64,000 bases of DNA from Tenrec ecaudatus (taxonomy: Eukaryota; Chordata; Mammalia; Afrosoricida; Tenrecidae), in contig NC_134542.1 in assembly GCF_050624435.1 (NCBI RefSeq), forward strand, positions 115,923,677-115,987,676, in the 5' to 3' direction. The notes beneath the pieces were generated by a model, which worked only from the letters and a program-made list of their open reading frames with translations, was not told the origin of the DNA and made no database searches. This document shows positions 36,541-47,289 of this stretch, one piece after another. Every line of letters begins with the position of its first letter. Position 1 is the first letter of the stretch. The position numbers were made by a program, and so were the translations under genes.

Positions 36541-38334
36541 GAAACACACAAAAATACCTCTTTGATTTCTTGAAAGGCAGAGGCCTTCTACATCCTATAT
36601 GGGAAGGTTTGCTTCAATTTTCTTCAATATTCTGCTCCAGCTGCCAACTGAGGCCCCCATAGAGGAGCTCCTGGCTCTATTGGGACACACATCATCTACT
36701 TCAGCTCCTTACATGGCATAAGGTGCATCTGCCTTGAACCCTGGCTGGGGTATGACTACTAGAAAGGTTTCATTCTAACACTGTTTTGTGAGAACATTAA
36801 ATTTATCTGACTGTAAAAACGCCAAGGACACCTTTGTGTGAGAAGTTCCAGTACATGAGTATTTTCCAGAGCAGCTGGGAGGGAGAAAGAACAGTGCATC
36901 TGGTATGTTTCACAGAAAGGAAGTGCTCAGCTGCTGATAGAGAATGACAATTTGAAAATAACAGTAGCAGCAAGATTGTAGTCAGCCAATGTTGTCCCCA
37001 ATGAATTCAAAGAACTTCTTCAATCCAAATTCTATATTAGAATTCAACTGTAGCTTTGCTTGTTATATAATATGGATGACAATCTGATAAACTAGTTCAT
37101 ACAGCAGCTGAAAAATTTTTTTTTCAGGTATTACCAGTTTGCTACTGTGACATAGAACCTATGACCTTTACTTCAGGCAAAACATTTGAACTATATCCTA
37201 CAAACCCTGTGTTTTAATGCAAAAGCAAAAATAACTTTTTCTAAACTTCACCACCATCTTTCCACTTGTCTTGTGCTTCAAAACATGACTAACTGTAAAT
37301 TGCACTTAAGTTACTATGTAAGATATTCCCATAGGGCTCTTCATTAAGAGAGCTTGTTCTCGAGATGCAAGGCTATCCAGTGTGTGAATAACAAATTCAT
37401 TCAGGGATAACATGAAAACAAGTTGTTGTTACTTGCCATGGAGTAGACTCCAACTCACGGTCACCTCCTATCAATATTAACAACAGTCAATCAAACCCAC
37501 CAGGTGTCCTGTGCACTGCACCGGGGGCTTTATCCCAAATCCTCACATTCCCAGGAGTTCAGCACTATCATTCCTGTTTTACAGAGTAAACAGTTCTACG
37601 GCTCATTCTCGTCAGCCCTTCCTTTTTGCACATACACACACAAGAGAAACCTAAAAACACACAAACTACCTGCTGCATGCAGTTTTGGGAAACATGCTGG
37701 GCCAAGTATGCTATAGATATTTATGGTGGGATTTAGGGAGCTTACTCTTCCAGGTATATTTCTTTCTTTTACACAATTTAACACTACCCATGGGTCTAGC
37801 TCAATTCTGCATCTAGACTATGTTAGTTAGGAAACATCATAAGCTTTTCAGATCTGAAGAAATGGCACAACCCTTGGTCAAAGCTCAGCTATTTCTTCAG
37901 AACTCGTTTTACTCTGGCAACTAATCTCAGAAATGGTCTAGAAGTTTAGTTTTGATTATAGACATATCTTATATACAGATGATAAATTACAGCATTGAGG
38001 CACATTTTCCCAGGTTAAAAAAAAAAAAAAAAGCAAAGAGCAGTATTTGGAGAGATTCCCCACTCAATCAAAATGTGACAGTGAAAACTGAAGAGCCCCA
38101 AAGGAGCCCCAACCTGCTGTTTGCCCCATATCCCATTTTGATATACTGCATTTTCCAATCATGTGGATCTTACTGCTTCAAGTGCCAAATTCCAATTTGA
38201 GTTTACATCTTTTCATTACTCAAAAGTTCTTGTAACCTATAATATTTTATGCACAAAGCAAATGCCTTCTTCAGTTATAATTAGTGGAACTATAACCCTG
38301 GATGTAACTGATCTTATGTATAAGCACACACATC
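36541..38334. other. Mostly unique, no recognised gene
   Basis: Apart from the SINE scrap at 37421 and a poly-A run at 38017-38032, nothing is identifiable. Its low repeat content close to the promoter may reflect conserved regulatory sequence, but no motif shows this. Confidence 0.45.
37421..37475 (-). mobile_element. AfroSINE tail scrap (minus)
   Basis: CTTGCCATGGAGTAGACTCC then AACTCACGGTCACC. Confidence 0.5.
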
Positions 38335-38408
38335 AGGGACTTCAAAGAGTTCGTGGGAAAGAAATGCCATTTTTCCATCCCATTTTTCGATGAACTTTTT
38401 GAAGCCCT
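38335..38408. mobile_element. Palindromic mariner-like MITE, copy B
   Basis: The left arm AGGGACTTCAAAGAGTTCG and the right arm CGATGAACTTTTTGAAGCCC pair imperfectly. It is related to copy A and lies about 400 bp from the CpG island. Confidence 0.65.
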
Positions 38409-38789
38409 TCATCCTCCACCCATGAACAATTGTATGGGCAATATCGTCATACTACTTACTAAAACTTAATGTGGAAAGCACCCCTTATTTATTGGGTTGG
38501 TTTGTTAACCCGGCACAATTATACCTGGGGCAGGATAGCCTCATCACGAAGTTTCTTTTTACAAAAGCAAGTTCGGAAAGCAGAAGCACTCATTTTGCCC
38601 TTCACCAGCACAACCAGCAAAACCCCTGAAAACGCAACCCAACCCAACCCAAAAGCTTCCAACACACGAGGCTGGGGATGTGGGGTGGGGGAGGGCAGTC
38701 GGAGGCTCAACTACCACGCGATCCCCAGGGTCGGTGACACTGACAGTCATTCAAACTTTCTTTTCCCTTTTCCCACTGTGTTTTCCTGA

Positions 38790-39640
38790 CAGCACAGCCA
38801 AGGTGGGTCGCGATTTGGCAGACTGGTGGGCGCGCAGGCTTCCTTCCGGAGGAGAGGCAGCCGGTCGCAGCGCACAGCCTCCCCAGCGCCAGTCGGGAGC
38901 CGCGGTGGTGGGGTGGGCCGGGGAGCCCGGGGCACCGATGCCAGGCCCCGGGGAGAGCGGGAGCGCGCACGGCACCCGCCCCTGGCAGGCCTGCCGTGGT
39001 GGCTTCCGAGTCCCTGGGGTTGCTGGAGCAGCAGCAGCAGCCGCCACGGCAGGGACACGGGTACCGTTCCCCTGCCTCCGCGGCTAGGCCTCGAGGGGTT
39101 TGCTGTACACATGGCCCCCGGATGAGGGCGGTGGGCATGAGGTAGCTGCTGCAACCGCAGCCGCGGGCGAGGCGAGGCGAGGCGTGCCGGGCTCTCGTGG
39201 CAGCCGACCTCCGGCGGGCTGGCAGCAGCAGGTCCTCGGCGGGGCCCGACCGGCGCGCCGGCAGCTCGGCGGGGAAGGCCACTTTCTCACACACATCCCG
39301 CCCCGCTCTGCCTCCTCCTCCGTTAGCGCTACCGGTTGGCGGGCGGGGGAGGGGAGCGAGGCGCGTGATTCCCGGGACATGGGGGAAGCGGGGGGGGGGC
39401 ATCGCTTACCCGCGTAACTGAGGAGGAGAAGGCGGTTGGACTGCGGCGCGGCGGGGCGACGGCAGGCTGGCGGGGTGCGAGTAAGAGTCTGACGATAGGG
39501 AATTAACCCCATCACCAGCCCGGACACCGGCTCCAGCGGCCGCCACGGCTGGCAGAATCCCGCCCCTTCCCACCACGCACTAGCCCCGCCTCCCCGTTCT
39601 CTTCGCGGGGAATCCGACTAATCATAGGCTGCACTCGAAG
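38790..39640. promoter_or_regulatory. CpG island, R3HDM1 side of the bidirectional promoter
   Basis: This is about 850 bases of very GC-rich DNA with dense CpG in an otherwise AT-rich, CpG-poor window. It includes GC boxes, a short GGCGA tandem near 39166-39184 and a CAG/CCG-type run near 39021-39050. Long open frames on both strands here are by-products of high GC with few stop codons. I infer that it serves the minus-strand gene R3HDM1. Confidence 0.8.
39410..39540 (-). other. R3HDM1: Probable non-coding first exon of R3HDM1
   Basis: On the minus strand the sequence reads ...CAGTTACGCGG|GTAAGCGATG, a near-consensus splice donor whose last exon base is 39410. It sits inside the CpG-rich block and points away from ZRANB3. 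In human, R3HDM1 (an R3H-domain, single-stranded nucleic-acid-binding protein) is the head-to-head neighbour of ZRANB3 and starts with a non-coding exon. That synteny, the donor and the island are the reasons for the call. The 5' limit (about 39540) is only an estimate, because no transcription start can be read from sequence. I found no R3HDM1 coding exon between 1 and 38.7 kb, so the rest of the left side would be its first intron. The exon could instead belong to a promoter-antisense transcript. Confidence 0.5.
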
Positions 39641-40059
39641 TTAGTGACAGCCAGCTTGCCCTATCACTCCTTAAGAAATGCCGTTTGCTCCGCCCCTTTA
39701 TCATTGCCAGGAGAAAAAGAACCAATCGATGGCAAGTCACCGCCCTTGAAAGACGCAAGGGAGAACCAATGCTGAAACGAGGACAGCCATTTTGCCCGCT
39801 TTTAAAAGGAACACCTTTCCCTCGAGTTGGAACCTGCTATGGAGGAGTTTCAGGAGTGCTTACTGAGCTGGAAGTACTCAAGAGAAAACCATATTTATTT
39901 AGGGCGTACAACTACTGTTTTGGGCTAACAGTTCATTTGTGGGGAGTAAGGAATGTTGCCTGGCCCCTTCTCTTAGCATTGACGGGTTCTAAGCTGTACA
40001 CCTGATTTCTCCAGTCTCTGGCGGAGGGCAGAATGAGCGCTCGCTTCGACCGGGAGCGG

Positions 40060-40084
40060 ACTACAGTTCCCAATGTGCTTTGCG
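40060..40084 (+). promoter_or_regulatory. ZNF143/THAP11-type SBS motif (forward)
   Basis: ACTACA at 40060 is followed by TTCCCA...GC...GCG with the spacing of the long SBS2 consensus (ACTACA + TTCCCAnnATGCnnnGCG). There is one mismatch, in the ATGC core (GTGC). Such sites are typical of bidirectional CpG promoters and lie close to start sites. Confidence 0.75.
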
Positions 40085-40109
40085 TCGGCGCTCTCGCTCA
40101 CGTACTTCT

Positions 40110-40134
40110 CGCGGGGCGTGACGGGAATAGTAGT
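40110..40134 (-). promoter_or_regulatory. SBS-like motif (reverse), facing the first
   Basis: Read on the minus strand from 40134: ACTACT, then TTCCC, then ACGC in the ATGC position, ending in GCG, with the same 25-base layout as the forward site. It has more mismatches than the forward copy. The two motifs face each other across 25 bases. Confidence 0.55.
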
Positions 40135-40317
40135 TCGCGGGAAGTCCATGTCGTTTCCGGAGTCAATGGGGCAAACTTTTGCTTGATTTGAGGTGGGGAA
40201 GTAGTTGTCTCCCAGACCGTGGTGAACCCTTTTCACAACCCCGCAGGGAATAAAAGGAGTGGTCAGAAGACTTCAGGACATCGGAGGATGAGCTCTCCGG
40301 CTTTCACTGTGTCCCTT

Positions 40318-40330
40318 TACGTCACTTCCG
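40318..40330 (-). promoter_or_regulatory. ETS/CRE composite site
   Basis: The minus strand reads CGGAAGTGACGTA, an ETS core (GGAA) fused to a CRE-type TGACGT. This is a common composite element of housekeeping CpG promoters (GABP/ELK with CREB/ATF). A further TGACGTCG lies at 40501-40508. Confidence 0.65.
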
Positions 40331-40335
40331 CTTAG

Positions 40336-40488
40336 GTGTGGGCACGCCCCAAACTTGTGGCGCGAGTTGGAAAGCGTGCCGCGGATATACCAGGTGTGAC
40401 CATTTGGGAGCTGCGTGGCGGGCGAGTGGGTACTTCTTGCGTGGGACCTCGGACAGATTTAGAAAGAGCGGCGTTAAGAAAAGAGTGG
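40336..40488 (+). other. ZRANB3: Candidate non-coding first exon of ZRANB3
   Basis: Downstream of the ETS/CRE site there are two plausible + strand donors: CAG|GTGTGA with GT at 40394, and TGG|GTAAAG with GT at 40489. Either could end the 5' non-coding exon that splices to the acceptor at 55730-55731. The upstream limit is arbitrary, and a start near the SBS pair (about 40100) is equally possible. Confidence 0.35.
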
Positions 40489-40625
40489 GTAAAGAATGGG
40501 TGACGTCGGTGGGGGTAATTAGATTAGCATCTACTTAGTGTCACTTTTCAACGCCTGTATTTCAGTCCTGGGGTCCTGTTTTCCTTGACCTGCACACTAA
40601 TAGAGTGCACCAACTATTTTTATTG

Positions 40626-40811
40626 GGAGGAGTTCTGGTGATGGGTTAGTGAAAGTCGTTGAGCTGTTAACCGAAAGCATGTTCAAACATGCTCCCGCCG
40701 GGCGTGGGGGAGAGGTGAGGCAGTTTGTCGCTACAATTGTAGCGCCTTGAAAACACCTCCTGGGACAGTCTGCCCGATGAGTCAGAATGGACTTGGCAAT
40801 GGGGTTGGCTT
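40626..40811 (+). mobile_element. AfroSINE (plus), close to the promoter
   Basis: GGGAGGAGTTCTGGTGATGG head and GATGAGTCAGAATGGACTTG tail. It sits about 140 bp beyond the candidate ZRANB3 first-exon donor at 40489. Confidence 0.8.
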
Positions 40812-41673
40812 CATTTGTGGATATCCCTGATGTGTTTAGCATCTGTGCATGAGACGGGGTTTTTCATCATCAGTTTGACGATGAAGAACGGGCTGACTGG
40901 GAAGCCCTACGTTAATATGCTCCACTTGGAGAAACACACTTCCTGTGGCTGCTTTGAAAGGGGAAAGTCCCAGAGAGGGCCCTGGGGGTAGAGGGAAGCT
41001 ACTTGCTGCTGAGACTCTGCAATGGCTCCCTCACCATTCTTGAGGAGTGCATTCACCATGCATTTCAGTGTATTGCATGGATCGTGTACTATCCATGATA
41101 TACTGATGAATAAGGCTGTCATTACAAATACTTTCCCGCCCTTAGCCTTATTTTAGTTCATCGGAGTCTGGGATTCACTCATTGGGGATGCAAGGTTGAC
41201 TATGTTCCTGTTGACTTGGCTCATTGAGTAAAGGAGATGGAGAAGCTATTTTTGATCCTGTGCTCTCCTAGGGTAAAAAAAATAGTCAATTAGTGGTGAG
41301 GAGGACACGGTTTTGTTGTGTTTTCTGCAAGCCAGGGGTTGGGTACTTTGAATACATGTTCCTTGCTCCAGCCTGTGGTATTGTTTTCTGCAGCTGTTTA
41401 AAATTGGGGGAAAAATGCCTCTGGGCAGTCAGATATGAAATTTAAGGCTGACACCCCTGATTAGTAAATTTTGGAGCATCAATTTCACATCCAGGTCTGT
41501 TTGATTATTCAACTGGCCACCACTGCTCTTCCTGCTTTTCCAGTGTGTTCCACACATAAATAGAGGGAGAGGCAAAATTTCATCCCAGGGTTCTGGGTTC
41601 AGTGGTGGCAACTAACTCCCTCTTTTGAGCCAACCTTTCCTTGTACTTAATAGATGCTACTGGTGTATTTAAA
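40812..41673. other. No recognised feature
   Basis: Unique-looking start of the inferred ZRANB3 intron 1. Confidence 0.5.
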
Positions 41674-41880
41674 GCACTCACTGACTCTCTGCCACCAATC
41701 AATTCTGACTTGTAGCGACCCTGTAGGACAGGGTAGAATGGCCCCTGTGAGTGTCCAAGACTGTAACTTTTTATGGGAGTAGGAAGCCCAGACTTTCTCC
41801 TTCAGAGTAGCTGATGGTTTCAAACTGCTGACCTTGAGGATGGCAGCCTGACTCATAACCACTAAACCAAAAGGGTTTCC
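41674..41880 (-). mobile_element. AfroSINE (minus)
   Basis: TAGCGACCCTGTAGGACAGG, TTTCAAACTGCTGACCTTGA and CTCATAACCACTAAACC, full length. Confidence 0.9.
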
Positions 41881-42599
41881 TACAGTCTAACTATGGAGTC
41901 TCACAATTTAGTAATAGAGTTAACTTAGTTACTTAGTGTGCTGTAATAGTGGTGATGTCATGGGAATTTCATAAACAGGTAGCTTTGAAGAACAGAAATT
42001 GGTTTCCTCCCCTGGAGGCCAAAAAACCAAATCAAGGTCCTGGCCTTGTGGATTTCTTTGTAGTAACATCCCTTGCATTCCTTGTGTCCTTGATTTGCAG
42101 ACATCTGACCTGGTGTCTCTCACCCCTCAAGCCCTCAGAGACCCTCTTAAGAACTGAATGGCTTAATATATGATGAACACTTAAGAACCTACCATAGAGA
42201 CCTTTGGAGTTTATTCCTCAAAACCTACTGAAGTCCTAGCATATATTGTAATAGGACCTGAGTAAGAATTAATACGAGGGTTGATTTTCCCATTTCAGCT
42301 AAAAAGATCTTGAAAATATGCATTGCATTCAATATGTAGGTCGCTTTTGGGAATATTGTCATCTTAACAGTATTTGTCCAAACCATGAACATGAGGTTTC
42401 TTTCCCATTTAATAAGGTCTTTAATTTTTATCAGCAGTTGCTTTTAGTTTTTCATGTACACGATGCTCACCTGGGTTAAATTTACTCAGGTCTTCTATAT
42501 ATTATTGTAAAAGGAATTGTCTTAATTTTCTTTTTGTGTTGTTCATTGTTAGTATATAAAAATTCAAATAGTATTTTTATTTTTAAATTCTTTGAAGAA
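41881..42599. other. No firmly recognised feature
   Basis: 42270-42540 has the pyrimidine-rich style of reverse-strand old L1, but no landmark is clear. Confidence 0.4.
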
Positions 42600-43300
42600 A
42601 CGTTGGAGGTGAGTTAGCTGAAGGTTTACAGATCATCAATTTTATATTCAACAACCCCTACACATTTTGCTTCAATTCATCCTGGTTGCATCTCCTCTCT
42701 TCAATGTGCTATCACATCACCCACTTCCCTGTTTCCTGTTTTCATTTCTCCTTCTTTCAGAACCCTCTTTACTTTGTTCTTGAGTAGTGCTGCCCTTTTC
42801 ATCTTAAATGGTTGATTATGCTCACACAGGAGTGAGTTCAGTGCCAGACCTGAAGGGTGAAGAAAGGTCATAATGTTGGGGGTCCTACCAGCCTAAGCAA
42901 CCAGTAGGCCTGGGTGGTGTTGATTTTGATCTTTGCTCAAAATGTTTATTTCATTCTATCTAGGGCCTTTGTGTGTATGTGTGTCTTGTAGGGTTTTTTT
43001 TTTTTTTTTCTGTTTTCAGAGCACTAGGGGTATAGCTGAGTATCATTTCTTTCTAGTCTCAGCTTTGTGGAGATTGATATATGCATGTATCCAATGGACT
43101 AAATATTTCCATATGTCTTTCAATTTCATCACTTTTTTTTTCTCTAGGATGGGAGGTTCAGGGAAACCGATAGATAGTTGTGCCTTAGATGCTGTTCATG
43201 AAAGACCCAAGTTGCTATTCACCAAAGTAGTATATTTATAGAACTGTGCTTTGCCAATTGGCTTGAGAAGTGATGGTCCTGATCCTGCTGGGAGCATCAA
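42600..43300 (-). mobile_element. Possible LINE 3' region (minus)
   Basis: GGTTTACAGATCATCAATTT at the left edge and pyrimidine-rich, UTR-like text resemble the reverse of the LINE-like 3' region near 7400. There is a poly-T run at 42994-43009. The decay is strong. Confidence 0.35.
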
Positions 43301-43689
43301 CTCATTCCTGTCCTGTGTTTGGTTATATCTAAGAAGCCTTCTTAACTTTGTCTCCTGTGTGCTTCACTATATTCATGGATATATTTGCTGCCAAGGTAAA
43401 CACACATATATAGGCCACCCTCTGTCAAACCTATATGCATAGATATACTCCCCCTCCCCCTCCCCCAGCATGTCTGTCTAGGCATCTATTTACAGAGCAA
43501 CACTTGCAGGAGTGTGAATGTAATATGATTTATCTCTGTTGTCTTTAGCCCATGCAAGTGTCTTCCCCTGCATCTGCTGTTTCCTTGCCAATCTCTCGAA
43601 TATATTGCCTTCCCCTTCACCCAGGTTAATACTATCTAACCTCTCTCCAGGGAATTCCCCTCCCACCTTTTCTTTCCCACACTGGTAAC

Positions 43690-44445
43690 CGTCAAAGAAT
43701 GTTTCTTTTAGTATGACAACATTTTCTTGACTTTTTACAATAGTGCTCTTACGTACCTTTTGCCCATTTGTGATAGACTATTTCACTCAACAAAATGTCC
43801 TCCAAGTCCATCCATGTTATGACACACTTTGTAGATTTGTAGAGGAAAGCAACTGATACTATTATCGCAACCAACCAATGTTGTTAAATGTATTAATTTA
43901 TAGTTGTGTGTGTGTGTATTCTCTAGCTTTGCTTATAGGCAGAATCATGTCATCTACCTACAGTGATCATTTTACCTCTTTTATGATTTTAATACCTTTT
44001 ATTTTACTGCTTTATGTGTATCTTTTATCACAAACATAATTCGTAATTTAAACTACTGGTATCTTCTGTTGAGTCCCTTCTGACTTTTGCTCATGCCACG
44101 TTTATTATGCTACGTGCCCTTCTGTTTCTAGTGTGGCTGATATTTACATCATGAAAGGGTATTGGATTTCCTCAAAAGTTTGAGATGATACGTATTTGTT
44201 TGTTGCCTATCAATGTGATTTATTACCTTGATGATTATATGGAACTACATTGCTAAATCTGAGGATTTTGCTCTATAATCTTTTCAATGTGCTTTGGGGT
44301 TAGGTTTGTTGGCATGTTGTATATTTCTGCATCTATGCTCATAAGGCTGTTGGTCTGTAGCTTTCCTCTTGTGAAATATCGTTGTTTGGGTAGCCATTCC
44401 ATTCAGATAGAGTTGAAACAATGGCCAGCATAGTATTGGGTCCTC
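43690..44445 (-). mobile_element. Old LINE-1 (minus), ORF2 and 3' part
   Basis: ACTATTTCACTCAACAAAAT with CCAAGTCCATCCATGTTATG (3' end type) is followed by GCAGAATCATGTCATCTACC and AAAGGGTATTGGATTTCCTC. These are reverse-strand landmarks of the L1 reverse transcriptase. Confidence 0.7.
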
Positions 44446-45218
44446 AGTGAGCTTTCTGTAGGATTAAGATTTAAACAAACAAACAACCAACCAACAAACA
44501 AAAAAGCCCCCTCAATTTTTGGAGGACAAAGTCCTTAGAACTGGAAAACCACACCAGGAGCACTTGTTGCCATCCCATGAGTGCCTGCCTTCATGCGTGG
44601 ACATGCAGGACAGTAGTGATGCGCCAAAGCAGCACTGTGTACAGTCTCCTTCATCAAACCTGCCCTCCTCCACGTTGCAAGTGTGCAGTTAGACTCTAGT
44701 ATTCCAGAACAGTGGGTTCTGACCATTTTTTCCAGCTCAGTGATTGTTTCTCTGGAAGGATCAGTTCCTAGAGGTTCTTACCATGCTGTCTGTTAGGGCA
44801 ACTTAGGATCTGCTAATATTTACCTCTGTAGGTAGAGTCCACACAAACCTTTCCTTGTTTAAGTCATTTTTCTGTTTTTCAAAAATATTAAGCTCTCAAC
44901 TCAGGTCTTTTGTATGAATATTCTCTATCTGGAATGCTTCGGTTCCAATCTTGAACCAAGCTGACTTTTATATCATTTGGACCTCCACAAGAAGCATTTT
45001 CGTGTTACCTAAATTAAAAGGAGCATCATCGTCTTCAGTTCCTTCATAATCCATTATTAATCTGTTCTTAGTCATCTAGAAGATCTAATTGCTTGCTTAT
45101 GCTTATTGTCCCTTTTCAAGAAAGCAAGCCCTGAGATGATCTGAGTTTTGTTTCTCTAGATCATAGCATGTAGTATCTATTTCTTTCTTTTTTTTTATGT
45201 ACAAGAAGGAGCTTTATA
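44446..45218. other. No recognised feature
   Basis: Nothing nameable. An A/C-rich simple stretch lies at 44473-44506. Confidence 0.5.
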
Positions 45219-45345
45219 TCAAGAAGTCAACGAGGAGCTGATAACAAGGGATCAAGTAGAAAAATGTTTTGAGACTGAAGGTGGCAACAGATGTGCAAAT
45301 GTTCTCAACACAATAGATGTTTGTGTGGATTGTGATTCTATTTCT
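45219..45345 (+). mobile_element. Short L1 3' end (plus)
   Basis: A roughly 127-bp diverged copy of the L1 terminus, with ATCAAGTAGAAAAATGTTTT and GGCAACAGATGTGCAAATG. Confidence 0.65.
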
Positions 45346-46324
45346 TATTGCTAAGTATTTCTTGAGATTCTTTTGGACACAGGCATTTATTTACTTTTGA
45401 AATCGGGATAAATGATATCTTAAATCCATTTTATGATAAATTATAAATCCTAGCCTCCGTTCCTATGGCATAGTCCCATTCTGGAGTGAGTTGCCTCTAC
45501 GTTATTCAGACAGAACTAGATTTCGATATATTTTGAGCTGCTGCCTTGGTAGGAGATGGGGCTTGGATCCCTTTGGGGTATCATCTGTGTTCACATATAG
45601 GAATGTTTGGGCAGAGTTCTCTTGGTCTGCATTGTTTTTCTGATTCATCTTTGACCTCTAGTTCTTGTGATTTGAGATAGCAGCCTATCATCTGACTTTA
45701 TTTACCAACTTCCCCAGCCTTGTGAGTCAACCGCCTGTTGTCTGAGCTGCTCATTTGTGTTTTGTCTGTCAGTTACTGCAACCACCTGACTGAGGACAAT
45801 CCTCCAAGCTGATGTTTGGCCTAGCTTCCACAACCATTTCCTTGATGGGTTGTAAATTTTGTGATGGGTTGTAATTCTGTGAATTTTGGAATCAAATGTA
45901 GGGCAGGGGTAAGGAATACTTGCGATGACTGAGTGGTACAGTGGTTGGGAAAAGTTGGACATTTGGAACCACTGACTTCCTGCTGATTAACCTCCGCCAC
46001 AAACCTGACAGACCTTTTCCAAAAGAAATCATTCGTGCAGTATGTAAACTTAAAAGGATGGTGCACACTAAATGACAGTGACCAGAAAACCATCAAGCCT
46101 TTTAATAGTACTTTTTTCTGGTAGAGTTGTAAGAATTTATATATGTGTGTGAAATTTTTTATGTCACAAAAAATTAAAATTTTCTCTGAAGTAACTAACT
46201 CAGTTGTGGAAATGTCCTAAACAAGCATAAATTATACTATGAATAGAGCTCGTTGAAAAATAATTTTAGCATTTGAGAATAAATTTCATTTATCAAATTT
46301 GAATCAATATAAAACTTATTTAAC
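45346..46324. other. No recognised feature
   Basis: A weak AfroSINE-like head (GAGTGGTACAGTGG) lies near 45929; otherwise nothing. Confidence 0.45.
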
Positions 46325-46545
46325 TTTTCCTAATGTTAACAGTTTCATTGACATATAATTCACATGCCATACAATTCAGTGGTTTAAACATATTAAAGAG
46401 TTGTTCAATTATCACCACAATCAATTTTAGAACATTATATTTCTTTTTATATTTATTATTATTAGCTCTCCATTTCCCCCAACCTTCCCTAACATTAGCC
46501 CTAAGAAACTATTAATCCGGTTATTTTACCTATAGATTTACCTAT
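46325..46545 (-). mobile_element. L1M 3' end (minus)
   Basis: ACATATAATTCACATGCCAT, then AATTCAGTGGTTTAAACATA and CACCACAATCAATTTTAGAA, the classic L1M terminus in reverse. Confidence 0.8.
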
Positions 46546-47289
46546 TAAAATTTAATTAATTTTTTACTATAGTGCCTTGGGTGAATGTTTACAGAACAAA
46601 TGTTTTTCCTTTTCAGTCATACACAGTTTGTTTCAAGTGCTTTAAGATAAAGAGACCCCAAATATAATTTATGGAGAACATTTAAGTCTTAAACAGAAAA
46701 AGACAAGGTAAAGACAACAACGAATCATCTGAGTGAGGGAGACCACTGGCAGGAAGTTGTAATGATGTTCATGGATTTACAGAGAATCAGAGGCTTAACT
46801 AGGATTTAGGAAGGCAAAGAAAACTCTCAAAGATGCATGATTGGCAGCAGATCACAGTTGTTGTCCAGGCTACCATATATTCTGGTGTTTCATCCGAGTG
46901 TTTCAGCGCATTTTACATGTGGAAAAAGCCTCCGGTGCAGTGCGGGTGTTCTTCGGTCTCTGCTGATATCACCGCTCTCCTTTTCTCCTGCCCGCCAGCA
47001 GCCTCTGTGTTGTTCCTTCTGTACTGGGTAAGAACCTGCCCGCTTCTTCGTGCTGGATCCCAGTCAGATGAATGTTTGATGTGGCTGCTTTTCTGCCCCT
47101 GCTCTTCTCCAGGACTGTGATCATTGCCGGAGGTGTTACAGTTTTACCCGTGCTTGGTCACGCCCCCTTGCTCCGCCCAAGCATCGCTGAATACAAGTAC
47201 CAGTATATCTCTGGTCTTGGATACACAGCCCGTTTATTTGCAGTACTTAGTCTGCTCTATTTTATTTTTTATTTTCTTATTAACCCCTC
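46546..47289. other. Unclear, possibly 5' part of the Tigger-like element
   Basis: 46840-47280 becomes more GC-rich and leads into the transposase remnant, but no helix-turn-helix domain or left terminal repeat was found. Confidence 0.4.

Larger units (their letters stand above)
1..39409 (-). other. R3HDM1: R3HDM1 intron 1 (inferred)
   Basis: This is everything left of the minus-strand donor at 39409/39408. No conserved coding exon was seen, and interspersed repeats dominate. The assignment depends on the R3HDM1 call and on human gene order. Confidence 0.45.
39685..40500. promoter_or_regulatory. ZRANB3 side of the bidirectional promoter
   Basis: This region has two CCAAT boxes at 39722-39726 and 39766-39770 (NF-Y type). 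From about 40010 to 40480 it has a second CpG-rich stretch holding SBS, ETS/CRE and CRE-like sites. The bases between about 39800 and 39990 are less CpG-rich. The order, orientation and distance to the ZRANB3 coding exon fit a head-to-head promoter whose + strand output is ZRANB3. The start site cannot be placed exactly. Confidence 0.7.

Noticed and set aside
38707-39527. Long open frames (up to 231 aa) on both strands of the CpG island
   Set aside because: GC-rich sequence lacks stop codons. Overlapping frames on both strands are proline/arginine/alanine-rich and show no domain. The region fits a promoter and 5'UTR.
39685-40005. 106-aa open frame between the two CpG-rich parts
   Set aside because: No recognisable protein; it overlaps CCAAT boxes and promoter sequence.
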